In this document: piece after piece, positions 1 to 10,054 of the stretch
Layout: every line of letters starts with the position of its first letter
Numbering within the stretch: position 1 is the stretch's first letter
DNA from: Symbiodinium sp. CCMP2592
Lineage: Eukaryota; Sar; Dinophyceae; Suessiales; Symbiodiniaceae
DNA: 64,000 nucleotides
Assembly (NCBI GenBank): GCA_905221615.1
Contig: CAJNDT010006001.1
Coordinates: 124,001 to 188,000 of the forward strand
Reading direction: 5' to 3'
Made by a program: the position numbers and the translations under genes
The notes under the pieces: generated by a model
The model's input: the letters and a program-made list of their open reading frames with translations, nothing else
Told to the model about the DNA's origin: nothing
Databases searched by the model: none

Positions 1-224
1 GATATACATTTGCAAGAGGCACATGCTCCGCAACTATCCTTCCTTTTGTGCCCCTTCTGCGGACCCAAAGCTGAAACTGCTAATTACTGGCAGCAGCAAC
101 AGGAGCCTTTACACCTGCCAGCGTTGGGACCACGACAGCCCCCACAACATCAGCTCCCTGTCCGAAGTTGTGCTTTGAAGGCTTCCATCATGCCTCCATA
201 GGATCGACTGGTTCTCCTTTTTAG

Positions 225-3200
225 TGGGATTCGATAAGCTCAGGCTACGACCTGACGGCGTACCCGGAGCTCGAAGAGAATTTCTGTGGGAAGCCCAATT
301 CAGCATGTTTCGGCCAGTGCATCAGTTTGATGGGCCTTCCAACTCCGCAACAACATGTCAGATACATAAATTGAGCAGGTCGTAACCCAGATGGGGCAGC
401 CACGACGATCTGGTGGGAGTCCCAGAACGTCTACCATTTCATGACGCTGTCCTGTGCTTTCTGTGCACTTTCATGACCCTACATCGTCGTTGTTTTATTC
501 GTGGCACCACGGTGACGGGAACGAGTGCTACAGCAGATCCGTTGACGTGCCTTTCTGGGACTTCTGGGACTTCTGGGGCCTTGAGCCTGAGCCTCGTCTA
601 GCGAAGAAGGTGCTTTACGACGGACAAGAACAAGAAGTGGGAGCTTTGCAATCCGGCTCCTTGTCTGCAGGTCCTGCGGAACTCTCCGGCATGGGGCGGA
701 AGCTTGACGTAGTCGTTAAGCCAAGGTTGGAGTAACCCTCGGAGAGTGCCTGGCACTTACAACCATTACTTGAGATCTTGCATGAACTTCGTTTCGATCC
801 GTCTGCGTCGGGTGTGCTTGTCTGCTTATGGAAGCGGAGAATGATCTGATGGCTGAGGCAGCAAAGGATTCGCGATTGAGGATACTGGCATCCGTCTTTT
901 TGCCTGGAACAGAATCAGCTTCGATGGTTTGCATACAAGCAGCACCTTTAACATCTGCTTTCTCACCTACAGCTTCTCAGGTGAGTTTGTCCGGGTCTTG
1001 GCCTACATCATTTGGGGTTTGGGCGTGATCTGGGCTTCTTGGCCGCAACATGTTTCGTTGGGTGCCTCCGACCCCTGCTACGAAGCAGCTGGGGTCAATT
1101 TCCAACTGGCTGAGATCATTGCCGTCTGCTTCCTGCAGAAGCGAATTCGGCTAGCTATTGGCGTCAACAAAGTAGCTGCCGCTTGAGCTGCATTCAGGCT
1201 CAGATCTAGTTTGGATTTTGCACACCGCAGGCCGCATAGCGTTGCGCCGGGCCTGTTCACATCCGTTTCTTTCGGATGTGCACCAAGCCTGGCACATGTG
1301 TATTCTTGGGATATCCTCACAGGCATCATTCGTGGCCAGCAACCCCACAATCCTGGCAGTTCCAGCTCCTTGGCCATTGCTGACGAGTTCTTGAGGTCCC
1401 ATGTCCATTCCTCGGATGCGCCCAAACGCTAAACCCTGCAGAGCTGAGATTGTCCAGATCCTCATTGGCTTCGCTTGGATTCTGATCTGGATTGTTTGTG
1501 CGTCTTTCCTTCTCTCCCAAGTCCCCGCAGATTATACGCTGCCGCCTGAGTCGCAGTGCAGCTCGCGTCGCGCGCCACCTGAAACTTCAGAGTTCTGCGG
1601 GCTGCATGAGGCCAACTGAAGCGTTTGCCACATATGAAGAAGCGCTTCTTGGCAAAAGAAGTGAAAGAAAGTCTTGTGTCCGGTTGCGCCTACATGTCCT
1701 CTTTTCTTTCGCGGGAGGGAGCTGGAAGAGCAGATGGCCTACTATGCGCACCCCCAAACTCTAAACCCTAATCCCTACCAGCCCATGGCCGTAACAAAAG
1801 AGAAACCTCCCAGCGGCAGTGTCCTAAACCCTAAACCCTACAAATCGAGAAGTGTACCAAAAAAAGACCCTAAACCCTGAACCCTAACCCTTTCCGAAGG
1901 TGGGGAAACGACACAACGCCCGGGCTTTGCACGGACAAGTGGCCACAAAGCACCGTTTGGAAGTACGAGGCCGGCTGAGCTTCATAGGCCAAAAGGGTTT
2001 TTTTAGCCTATGGGGGTTTAGTAGGGATTAGGGTTCCCATAAGGTAAAAGCCAGAAAGTTGGAATATGATTATCTTAACCCTTCTATGGTAAATTATAGG
2101 GTATCCTACCATGAAACCATATTCCAACTTTCTGGAGTGCCCTGTAATAGGGTTCATATTAAGGAATCCCTAACCCAAGAATCTGGAACCCCCCTTTTGG
2201 CCTCCCATCAGAGCTAGACTGCAGCGTATTATGCTAACTGTAGTATTTGTCTAGCATAATATAGCATCGTGTAATATAATAGAGACAATATCGTATGGTA
2301 TAATACAGTATAAAATAAATCATACAATATGTATGCTATGAGATAATTTCCACATCAGTATCATGACGGTTATATCGCATAATGTAGTATCATGCGCTAG
2401 AATATATGACAATGCAAGATAATGGAATACCAGATAGTATAACTTGTTCTGGTGGAATAGAACTATCTTGCTGACTTTGTCATAAGAGAGCAGTGTTAAG
2501 TTGTGTCTTCGTTGCGGAGAGTGTGAGCATGCAGACGCATCTTCGTTGAGGAGTGCGTGAGAACGGGTGTCACGACGGAGATCAGTATGTTTCATGGACT
2601 CTGCCTGGCTGTAAAGCGGGAGCCCCGTGACGCAGAAGCGAAGCACGACCTTGCGAACCAGCAGGAATCCCTACCCTTCAATTCTCAGCCCCAAGCCCCA
2701 AAACCCCTAAAGGCCCCTGGCGCAGGGGAACATAAGCTCGGCCAACGACACCTGCACCGGGGTCTTTGGAGACACGACGGGCCTGGTGCACGGCACTCAG
2801 AGCGCAATGGGAGCTGAGGGCTGTGCGAACTCCCAGCAACTTCCTGGTTAAGGCTTCCATAGAGGTTTTACAGGTCTTGACCTAAACCCAATCCCCTGTG
2901 CAGACAAGCTTCTTCGTGGCGTGAAGGAGAGAGAGACCCCATACGCTTCGTTTCCCGAAAGCCCTTGCTCAGGGAGATTGAGGAGGTGCGGCTCGAATAC
3001 CGTAAATTCCTACATCCTTATGAAAAGAAGGACAGGGTTTAGGGTTATGGGGTTTGCAGGGCGCAGGATTTCGGTTTCTAGGCCTTAGAGCAACGTTGCG
3101 TCAAATTTGAAGCGCTGAAGCCGGCTCAACTGTCTCACATGGAATGGTGCGCTTGCGCGGCGTAGACTCCAAAGAGTTGTTTCCACCTTAGAACAAGGGT

Positions 3201-6200
3201 AACTAACTATAAGAGTACAACAAGGGCTACTATAAGGGGAAGTCTAAGGGTAACTACTTGTATAAAAGTTATCAACACCGCAAGCTGAATCCCCTCTCAG
3301 GCCTCGGTGCTGGAGATGTTCTCCACCTCGTTACGCCTTCGACGCCAAGTTTGCAGCAGTGGCTCTGATTGCATTCTGTATACCTTAACCCCAGGTAACC
3401 TACCTTTTCAAGGACTTATATAAAGAAATCATATTAGGGAACCCTAAAAAAGGTAGGTTCCTTAGGGTCCAGGTAAGGGTTTAGGGTTCGGGAAGCCTGT
3501 GAAGCTTCAGTGCGTTGGTCTAGGAGCTAAGAAGTAGGAACCAAGAAGACCTGGTGCTTTTTTAGACTCACGTTACCGCCCTGAAGGATGAAGAGCCCGA
3601 TCAAGAACCGTGGGTCTCTGAATATACCCTGATATTCTGAAACTACTTAGGATCTCTCTTGAAGCAAGCCCCAAACCTTATAGCAATACCCTAATTTTAA
3701 ATCGTAGACCCTGTATCCCAAACCTCAAACACAAAAGCCCTAAACCCTGAACCCTAAACCCCAAAACCCAAAAACCCTAAACCTAAACCCCAAGACCTTA
3801 AAACCCTAAACCCCAATATCCCGAAAGCCCCGAACCCTAAGCCTTAAACGAAAATCCTGAAGCCCCAAACCCTGGCCCAAGGCCTTCTTCTCGCTCCTCT
3901 GGAACAACGCATTTCTCGTGGCGCTGGGCCAGCCTCCTTCCTTGAATCAAAGGGCTCAAGGGTGGGATGAAGGGGTCCCTAAACGCTAAACCCTAAACCC
4001 TAAACCCTAAACCCTAAACCCTAAACCCTAAACCCTAAACCCTAAACCGCTCCTTTAGGGTTTAGGCTTTAGGGCTCCAAGGGTTGGATGAAGGCCGGTG
4101 GAGGAATCCCACAAGAAGAGTCCTCAGACAAGGTATCCTCACTCCTACCTACCTTCATCCCACCTTTTGAGGCCTCCTTCCTTGAAGTCGGTTTCAGGGG
4201 GACTCTAAGAGGGAGGTGACCTTTAGAGTTCCTGTAGGGATTCTTATAATTAGGGGTTCCCGTAAGCGTTTCATTACTACCAGGGTCTTGTTGCAGGGGA
4301 TGAGGGCTGTAGGGTTGCAGAATTAGGTGATGAAGGCGGGAAGGTGTTGCAGGGTATTGGGTTCTGCTTGGACCTGGAGCTTTAGGACACGTGTCGGGCA
4401 TGGTTTATAGGGTGGAGGAATCAGGCAGCTTTGCAAGGGTTTTGATGGGTTTGATCATGGTTTGATATGGTTTGATATCGCCCCTGGATTCCTGGAGCTG
4501 GGAAGCGGGATGTGGGGAGGTTTCGGGAGTGTTTATGCAATCTTTGTTGGACTGCACCGGGGGGTTTCATCATGGTGTGTCAGAGCGCTTTGATTGCAGA
4601 GAGGCTATCTGCGAGTTGATCTGTGTTGGTGACTGGTCCGGTGTTGACCTCCCAGGCTAATCGTCGCCTTTGCGTGTGCCCAGTGGTTCTTTACTATCGA
4701 CGAGAGGCGTGGCAAGGACCGGTTTGGACGGTTCCTCACTCGTCTTTCACTGTAGAGTTGTGCTTCCGGCACATTGCAGGAGCCAGTAATCCGAGGAGCA
4801 GTGTGGAGTTCTTTCCGTTCTGGCCTGAACGTCTTGCAGATGTTCGGAAGTGTGCAGAATGCGCTGCAGATCTTCCCGAGGCTATCATTTAGGCACACTT
4901 GCCTTCGGCCTGGGTCTCAGACCTTGCATGTAATATAGGGGCCAAAAAATTGCCTGTGCTATTTTGAGGTTTCCTTGTTATAATTATTGTATAATGGGCC
5001 CCAAAGCCCTATTCTGATTGTTAAGGCTCCTACGTTAGACAGCCTGCAGTGCATGTTCGATGGCTTAGGAGCCTTCATCCTGGCCTTGGTTCAGTTCATC
5101 AGGCCTTGCGTTTCTTGCTACTGCTATCGTCACTCATAACGCTATTTCCAACTATTGCTATAATTCCGATCATTACGAGCACTACCATTATTACCATTAC
5201 TACCATTACTACTATTATTACCATTATTATCGTTTTTATCATTATTGCTAATATTACTTTTGCACTCATCGCCAAGCACCTCTCTTCCAGCGGCATTCTT
5301 GCAGGTATCTCTGCAAGTACTTTGAGAAGCAGGTCCGTGCGGGTGCGGGAAAATCGACGAGCAGTAGGGTCGTGCGCTTTGATGTTGTGACACAGACTGA
5401 CCCGGAGTTTTTGAAAGGCGGCTGCTCAAAAGAATCGAGTCATGGCCCATGCCTCAGGGAATGCCGCCTTGATGTTGGCAGTTGTTGAGTCTCGATGTCG
5501 CGGCACGTCGTGGGTATACCGTGTGGAAACCAAATACAAAATGTTGATGACAGGCACCCCTGAACCCTGGGCCCTAAAAGGCCACTAAACCCTGAGCCTT
5601 GAACCTTAAACCCAAAACCTTCAACCCAAAACCAGGGGTTCGTATTCTGACGACCAGAAGCCCTAAACCCTCTTAGTCTGAGACATCGCGCCTCTGCAGG
5701 TGATCGTCCTTAAAGTTCTTGGATGCATTATTTGGTGTGTTGAGCCGCTCTCCCGCATTGGCCGCTTTGAGGGAGCCCCTTGAGGGGGCTATAGGGTTCT
5801 AGAAATAGGGTTCCCTTTAAGGGTACTACAACAGGATTCCCTTTAAGGGTGCTACGAGAGTACTCTACGGCCTAGTAAAGGGACTGCAAAAAAGGTTTTC
5901 AGCAGAAGGCTATTCGGGCATTTTGGGGTTGCAAGAAGGATTGCAATTTTCACCGAGGAAGTGCATCAAGTTCCTCAACAAGAACGCGTACATCCAGGCA
6001 CGCGGCACACACGCGCCGTCGGCAGTTTGTGTTCGTTTTTCACCAGCAGGCTGAGGCAGTGCTGAGGCAGACTGGAACAGCTACAGAAGGGCATCCAATC
6101 TAATTACTTTCCAGTCCAGGCATTTTTCCCATTGCAAGTTGTTCATGCTGAAGCCGTGTATGTGGAGTTCACACTGCGAAGAGACTGCACGTGTTCATGT

Positions 6201-8104
6201 TCCCACATTCGCACTTGAGGACGTGCTGTGCAGAGCTTCTGCCTCTGTCTTTCAAAGTTAGACTGAGAAGGCTCCAGACTGACAGAGGCGACGGCATAAA
6301 TCCGGTCATACTTGGAAGATCGTGGGACTTAGTAAGTAAGGTTACAAGTACCCTAATTGGGGTTATAAGCAGCTATGAGTTCAGTTACCCTAATTATAAC
6401 CCTAGTTACTAAGTCCCATGATCCTTGAAGTATCGCCGTCGTGCAGGTCGCCCTAATGGGCACCAACTTCTGCACATCCGCCAAGACGCTTCGATGCGTA
6501 GAGTCGGTGCATCCGATTTCAGGAGCAGGCGGCAGGCTGCAGGCTGCAGGAAATCTTACAGAGGTGGTATTAATGTTAGCATTACTACTAGAATTAGTAT
6601 TACTATTAGTATTAGTATTACTATTAGAATTAGTATTACCATTACATGCGGTATTAGTATTAATCAGCAATGTCTCCGCAGCCGAGGAATGCTTTCCAGC
6701 TGATCATTCGCAACATGTTCCGCTTCGGGGTCGTCGTGTCTCGGCGAGGGAATGCCGTGCATGTTCTCTCTCCACAGCTGTCTCTACTTAGCCTCGCTGG
6801 CTGCTGAAATCGGTACCCTGTGTCAGATCCAAAACCCAAGAAAAGAAGCGGCGATGAAAGCCAGGCCATTCTTGGCACCGTGATCCACTATATCGGCTGG
6901 ACGGTCATCTTTGTGGGGACCACCGTCATCGGCTACTTTGTCTTCGATGCCGCTTGTTGCCAAACGGACCTCATCCTTTTTTAGATTTTATGTGTTTGCG
7001 GTGCTTGGCATGATTTTGTGATTTGGCGTGCTGAGCTTGGAGCTCGATGCGAAAACGACCTAATCAGATCATACTACCGTAGCAGGGCCAGATCGATGAG
7101 AGCAGATGAAGCAGCATGAAAGACAAGGGCGCACATTTGTACATTTTCTTTTGCAAATGTGCGAAGACGGTGTTGTGCAGGGCTGGAAAGGAGGGGGGGG
7201 CGGGGTTGGACTCTGCGAACGATCAGCTAGCAGCCGTGGAGTGATGAACTTCAGCCTTCTCTGGTGTGAAGGTTTCTATTCAAGGCTACCTTGCTTATTC
7301 TAAGGATGCTTGGATCCTACTGCTCAGGGACCTTAATTCTGAGAAGCCTCCCGTTGCTTTCAGAAGCTCTCTTGTCATTGGCTGCCAGGCCTTCCATCCA
7401 AGCGAAGATCCGCTTCTGCCCCTACTGACGTATGCAGCCACCGGGTACATCGTTGCCGCTTGTCCTGAAAACAATCTCATTGCAGGGACTCTGAAGCACT
7501 CTCGCTTCCGGGGGCTTGGACTACACCCCGAGCAGTCATTCTGAGAGCAATGGACCATGTAGAATACTATGTTGGGGTACTTCAATATAAATATGGTAGA
7601 ATGGTCCCCAAATCCCCATTCTAAGTATTAAGGCCCCTATATTTAAAGCTTCAAGTGAGGGTTGCCGGACATCGCGAGGCCCACCTTTACATGAACGTCT
7701 TCGGGTTGGCGGTCGACACTTCGCTCCAGTGTTTCATTGCCGCAGAGGAGATGGGCTGTGCAGAGGAGCGCTGGCCAGGGGGTGCTCCTCAATCGTATGA
7801 TGTTATTGCAGTATAGTATTTATTGTAGTAGATTACATATCGTATAGTAACCTCGAGATAGCAGGGGCTTCAGGGAGTCGGAGCTAGGCGTAGGCATAGG
7901 CACGGCATAGGCGTTGCGATTTGTAGTGGGAGCGGCGCGAAGCCGTGATGGATCCCAAGTCTCCTCCCATAATCTCCCGCTTTAGCGCGAGTGGAAGCCT
8001 TGAGGAGTACGTGCCTGGACCTCTGAAATCCCTGGTCGATTCGAACCCGGGAAAGAAGAAGTGGAAGATGTTCGGCGGCTCCAGCAAGGCCCAGTCCCCA
8101 AACC
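225..8104 (+). CDS. Choline transporter-like (SLC44/CTL) membrane protein, multi-exon gene
   Basis: Family role: polytopic transporter of choline or related organic cations. Exons in family order: a Cys-containing N-terminal loop at 225-363; a membrane segment near 980-1060; QKRIRLAIGVNKVAA at about 1134-1182; a helix at 1436-1530; ACAQWFFTIDERRGKDRFG near 4675-4731; GAFILALVQFI, whose exon ends at 5102; RYLCKYFEKQ from 5305; CIKFLNKNAYIQ at 5962-5997; VALMGTNFCTSAK at 6447-6484; NAFQLIIRNMFRFGVVVS from 6687; AILGTVIHYIGWTVIFVGTT from 6865; TYAATGYIVA near 7430; LYMNVFGLAVDTSLQCFIAA near 7686-7745; tail EEYVPGPLKSLVDS near 8002-8043. Joins such as NAYIQ|VALMGTNF and TSAK|NAFQLI restore the CTL signature, using GC donors at 5103 and 5998 and a GA donor at 6485. 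The 3.1 kb between 1.53 and 4.66 kb is repeat-filled intron. The start codon was not located, and some loop exons are missing. Confidence 0.8.
1753..1886 (+). repeat. Telomere-like (CCCTAAA)n tract, degenerate
   Basis: Several CCCTAAA units on the + strand mixed with variants, inside the long SLC44 intron. This is the first of about 30 interstitial tracts with the plant/dinoflagellate telomere heptamer. Confidence 0.75.
2051..2135. repeat. 85-bp inverted-repeat (MITE-like) element
   Basis: Left arm ccagaaagttggaatatg pairs with right arm catattccaactttctgg. The interior is AT-rich with a shorter imperfect palindrome. No second member was seen in the window. Confidence 0.65.
2220..2460. repeat. 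AT-rich island of TATA/ATAGTAT-type words
   Basis: Low-complexity DNA dominated by overlapping taTaGTATaATA-like words, inside the SLC44 intron. Similar islands recur near 9.4, 15, 23.5, 24.4, 32.3, 38.3, 40.8 and 61.5 kb. Confidence 0.5.
3721..3872 (+). repeat. Telomere-like (CCCTAAA)n tract, degenerate
   Basis: About 150 bp of CCCTAAA, CCCCAAA and CCTTAAA variants, 100 bp before the long perfect tract. It lies in the SLC44 intron. Confidence 0.75.
3978..4075. repeat. Near-perfect telomeric (CCCTAAA)~10 with orientation flip
   Basis: About ten tandem CCCTAAA units end at about 4048 and are followed at once by TTTAGGGTTTAGG, so the repeat changes strand. It is the most homogeneous interstitial telomere tract in the window. 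Confidence 0.85.
4931..5033. repeat. MITE-like element, family P6
   Basis: Begins TATAGGGGCC and ends TTAAGGCTCCTAC. The core GAGGTTTCCTTG...TATAATGGG is shared with 41293-41397 and, in part, 7575-7640. The right end lies 16 nt before the SLC44 exon that starts at 5050. Confidence 0.6.
5155..5255. repeat. ATT/ACT trinucleotide-rich tract
   Basis: Imperfect ATT, ACC and ACT triplets fill the intron between the SLC44 exons ending at 5102 and starting at 5305. Confidence 0.6.
5790..5870. repeat. Short tandem repeat of CCCTTTAAGGGT words
   Basis: Two to three copies of TTCCCTTTAAGGGTRCTAC. The same words recur at 34738-34930 and, in rearranged form, at 9935-10045, 11560-11860 and 63090-63240. 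Confidence 0.5.
6309..6432. repeat. MITE-like element, family P2
   Basis: Long inverted repeat. The left arm starts TACTTGGAAGATCGTGGGAC and the right arm ends GTCCCATGATCCTTGAAGTA. It lies in an SLC44 intron and ends 14 nt before the acceptor of the VALMGTNF exon (6447). Family P2 has at least eight members here. Confidence 0.8.
6562..6662. repeat. ATT/AGT trinucleotide-rich tract
   Basis: Imperfect (ATTAGT)n in the intron before the SLC44 NAFQLI exon. It is similar in style to 5155-5255. Confidence 0.55.
7575..7640. repeat. Partial MITE-like element, family P6
   Basis: Shares TAGAATGGTCCCCAAATCCC...TTAAGGCCCCTAT with other P6 members but lacks a clear left arm. It ends about 30 nt before the SLC44 exon that carries LYMNVFGLAVDT. 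Confidence 0.45.
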
Positions 8105-8106
8105 CC

Positions 8107-8192
8107 CAAAAGCCCTAAACCCTAAACCCAAAAGCCCTAAACCTTAACCCCAAAACCCTAAACGCTCAACCCTAAACCCCAACCCCGGAAGC
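8107..8192 (+). repeat. Telomere-like (CCCTAAA)n tract
   Basis: CCCTAAA and CCCAAAA variants begin within a few bases of the SLC44 C-terminal coding sequence, so they may lie in its 3' UTR. Confidence 0.7.
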
Positions 8193-9792
8193 CTAAACGA
8201 GCTGAGTTGCGTGTGTTGTGGCTGCGGTTTCTGCGTGTCAGGTCGAGCCGGAGGCAGTCCCAGCCTGATGAAAGCAAAGCTTCGGTTCTTCAGGCAAACT
8301 CTTGTGATGAAACTGTAGCAGCTAGGAATCAAGGGTCATCTCATCTGAAGTCCTCCAAGGCGGACCCCGCTAGTCCGCGTAGGCAGGAATCACAAGTATG
8401 CCATTCTGCACGACGCGTTGCACCCTTGGGGTGCAGATCCGGGCCTCCGCCCACCTAAGTTTTAGGCACCAAGGCCACTACGAGGGTTGTTGCCACCTGG
8501 ATCGTTCCGGCAACAGCCCACTGCAGTCGTTTCACTGGGCAGCCGCAAATAAAAGCCCATAGGCTTGGATATATAACCAGCACTAGGCCCAGGCTCTTGC
8601 GGTTGCTCAGAGACCCTGTTTTGAAATTTCAGGATGCTATCTTTGCATGCAGGCAGTTCTGTCCGAGATAAAGATGATATCTTAAGTAGGTCGCTCTGTT
8701 TTGTGTTGATATCGTCTCACCTTTCGTGTTTCTGCACACAGCCCGTCCAAGACGCCTGTGAAGGTGACCTATCACTTCCGATGTGAAGGTTTGCCATGTG
8801 TGATGGAAAGCTCACAAAGAGCTCGGTCAAAGTAGCCCAGTCATCCCTGAGGCAGGGTATCCAGCATAAATGTTTAGCTGCCGTATCAGAAAGGCCTTAT
8901 ACAATTTCGTGGCACTCCCAAATATACAATATGCATTATATAATCGATTATATATTTTATGCATTGCCAAGCTTCTGTTGCCCCCTGGGAGCACCGAGCT
9001 GGTCAGAAGTGCCCCTCGGTGTGAAGGGGACGCGGGTCCAGCTTGGCAACAGCTATCCGAAATACACCAACACTTGGACAAATTTGAGCATGTTCTTTCG
9101 TTTCAGTTCCTTCACTTTGCACCTCGATTTGGGCTTAGGTGTGGATGTCTGTGCCTTTTTAGACTGCTGACGACTTCATTCATCAATGCTTAAAAAGCGT
9201 GAGCCATGCTGCGAGTGCGAACTGTTTGTTGTGAAAGGGGCCATGGAACGGGCCCTAAACCCTAAACTCTAAAGCCTAAACCGTACTTTCAACGGCAAGA
9301 TCCCGGGAGCCCGGGGCGGGGAAGAAAGGAGTCCGTGCCCGTCGCCGAGCACCTGAAATCCAAAGGGCTCCTGCGGCAGGCGCCAAAGAGTAAAATGTAA
9401 TCTAATATAATATACTTAGTAGCTGAGTGGATACACTTTAAACTTTTTGGGATAATATTACCCATTATAAAACTAAAAGGGCACACTTTTGGGGACGTAT
9501 GAACTCAGCAACTAAGATAAGGTAATATGAGACAGGAGGACATAATATAGAATAAGCTAACACGATGTTATAGTATATTACATACAAAATAACAAAATAC
9601 GATATACAAAGAGTGTTGGGTTTTGAAGTGCTTCTGTGGTTCTTTCGTTTGTGAGTGTGATGCCTTACGTCTGACATGTGAGATCGATCGAGTGCTTTCA
9701 TGACCATTCAGTTTCTGATCCGCAGATCTTGGCACAGGTGCAGTGCGAGAAGGCCGTAGAAGAGGTGCCAGCGCATGATCCTAAACCTTAAA

Positions 9793-9901
9793 CCCAGGGA
9801 TCCCAATATCCCTTGACTAAGGAATATACCTTACACTAGAATAGGATCCCTGATATGCTTCAAGGTATTTTCCTGAATTAAGAGATATTGGAGTCTCTGG
9901 G
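9793..9901. repeat. MITE-like element, family P3
   Basis: The left arm CCCAGGGATCCCAATATCCC pairs imperfectly with the right arm GATATTGGAGTCTCTGGG. Related members lie at 37261-37394, 47539-47654 and 60229-60343. Confidence 0.65.
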
Positions 9902-9934
9902 AACCGTGAACCCTAAACCGAAACCCTATAGATC

Positions 9935-10045
9935 CCTTAAAGGAACCCTTTAGGGATCCCTTAAAGGAACCCTTAAAGGAACCCTAAAGGATCCCTTAAA
10001 GGAACCCTTAAAGGAACCCGTAAGGATCCCTTAAAGGAACCCTTA
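9935..10045. repeat. Tandem GGATCCCTTAAAGGAACCC repeat
   Basis: Five or more units made of GATCCCTTAAAGGAACCC and CTTAAAGGAACC follow one another just before the first located UMP-CMP kinase exon. Confidence 0.75.
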
Positions 10046-10054
10046 AGCATCTCA

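Larger units (their letters stand above)
8105..10054. other. Intergenic region between SLC44 and UMP-CMP kinase copy 1
   Basis: Holds a telomere-like tract at 8107-8192, short coding-like stretches without family resemblance at 8200-8460 and 8796-9190, a short CCCTAAA tract at 9250-9285, an AT-rich island at 9380-9600 and a P3 element. No convincing gene was seen. Confidence 0.5.

Noticed and set aside
3978-4048. A true chromosome end
   Set aside because: The tract is only about 70 bp, reverses orientation, and ordinary genes continue on both sides.
8030-8052. GATTCGAACCC, a T-arm-like motif on the minus strand
   Set aside because: No pairing stems for a tRNA around it, and the sequence is coding in the SLC44 C-terminal exon.
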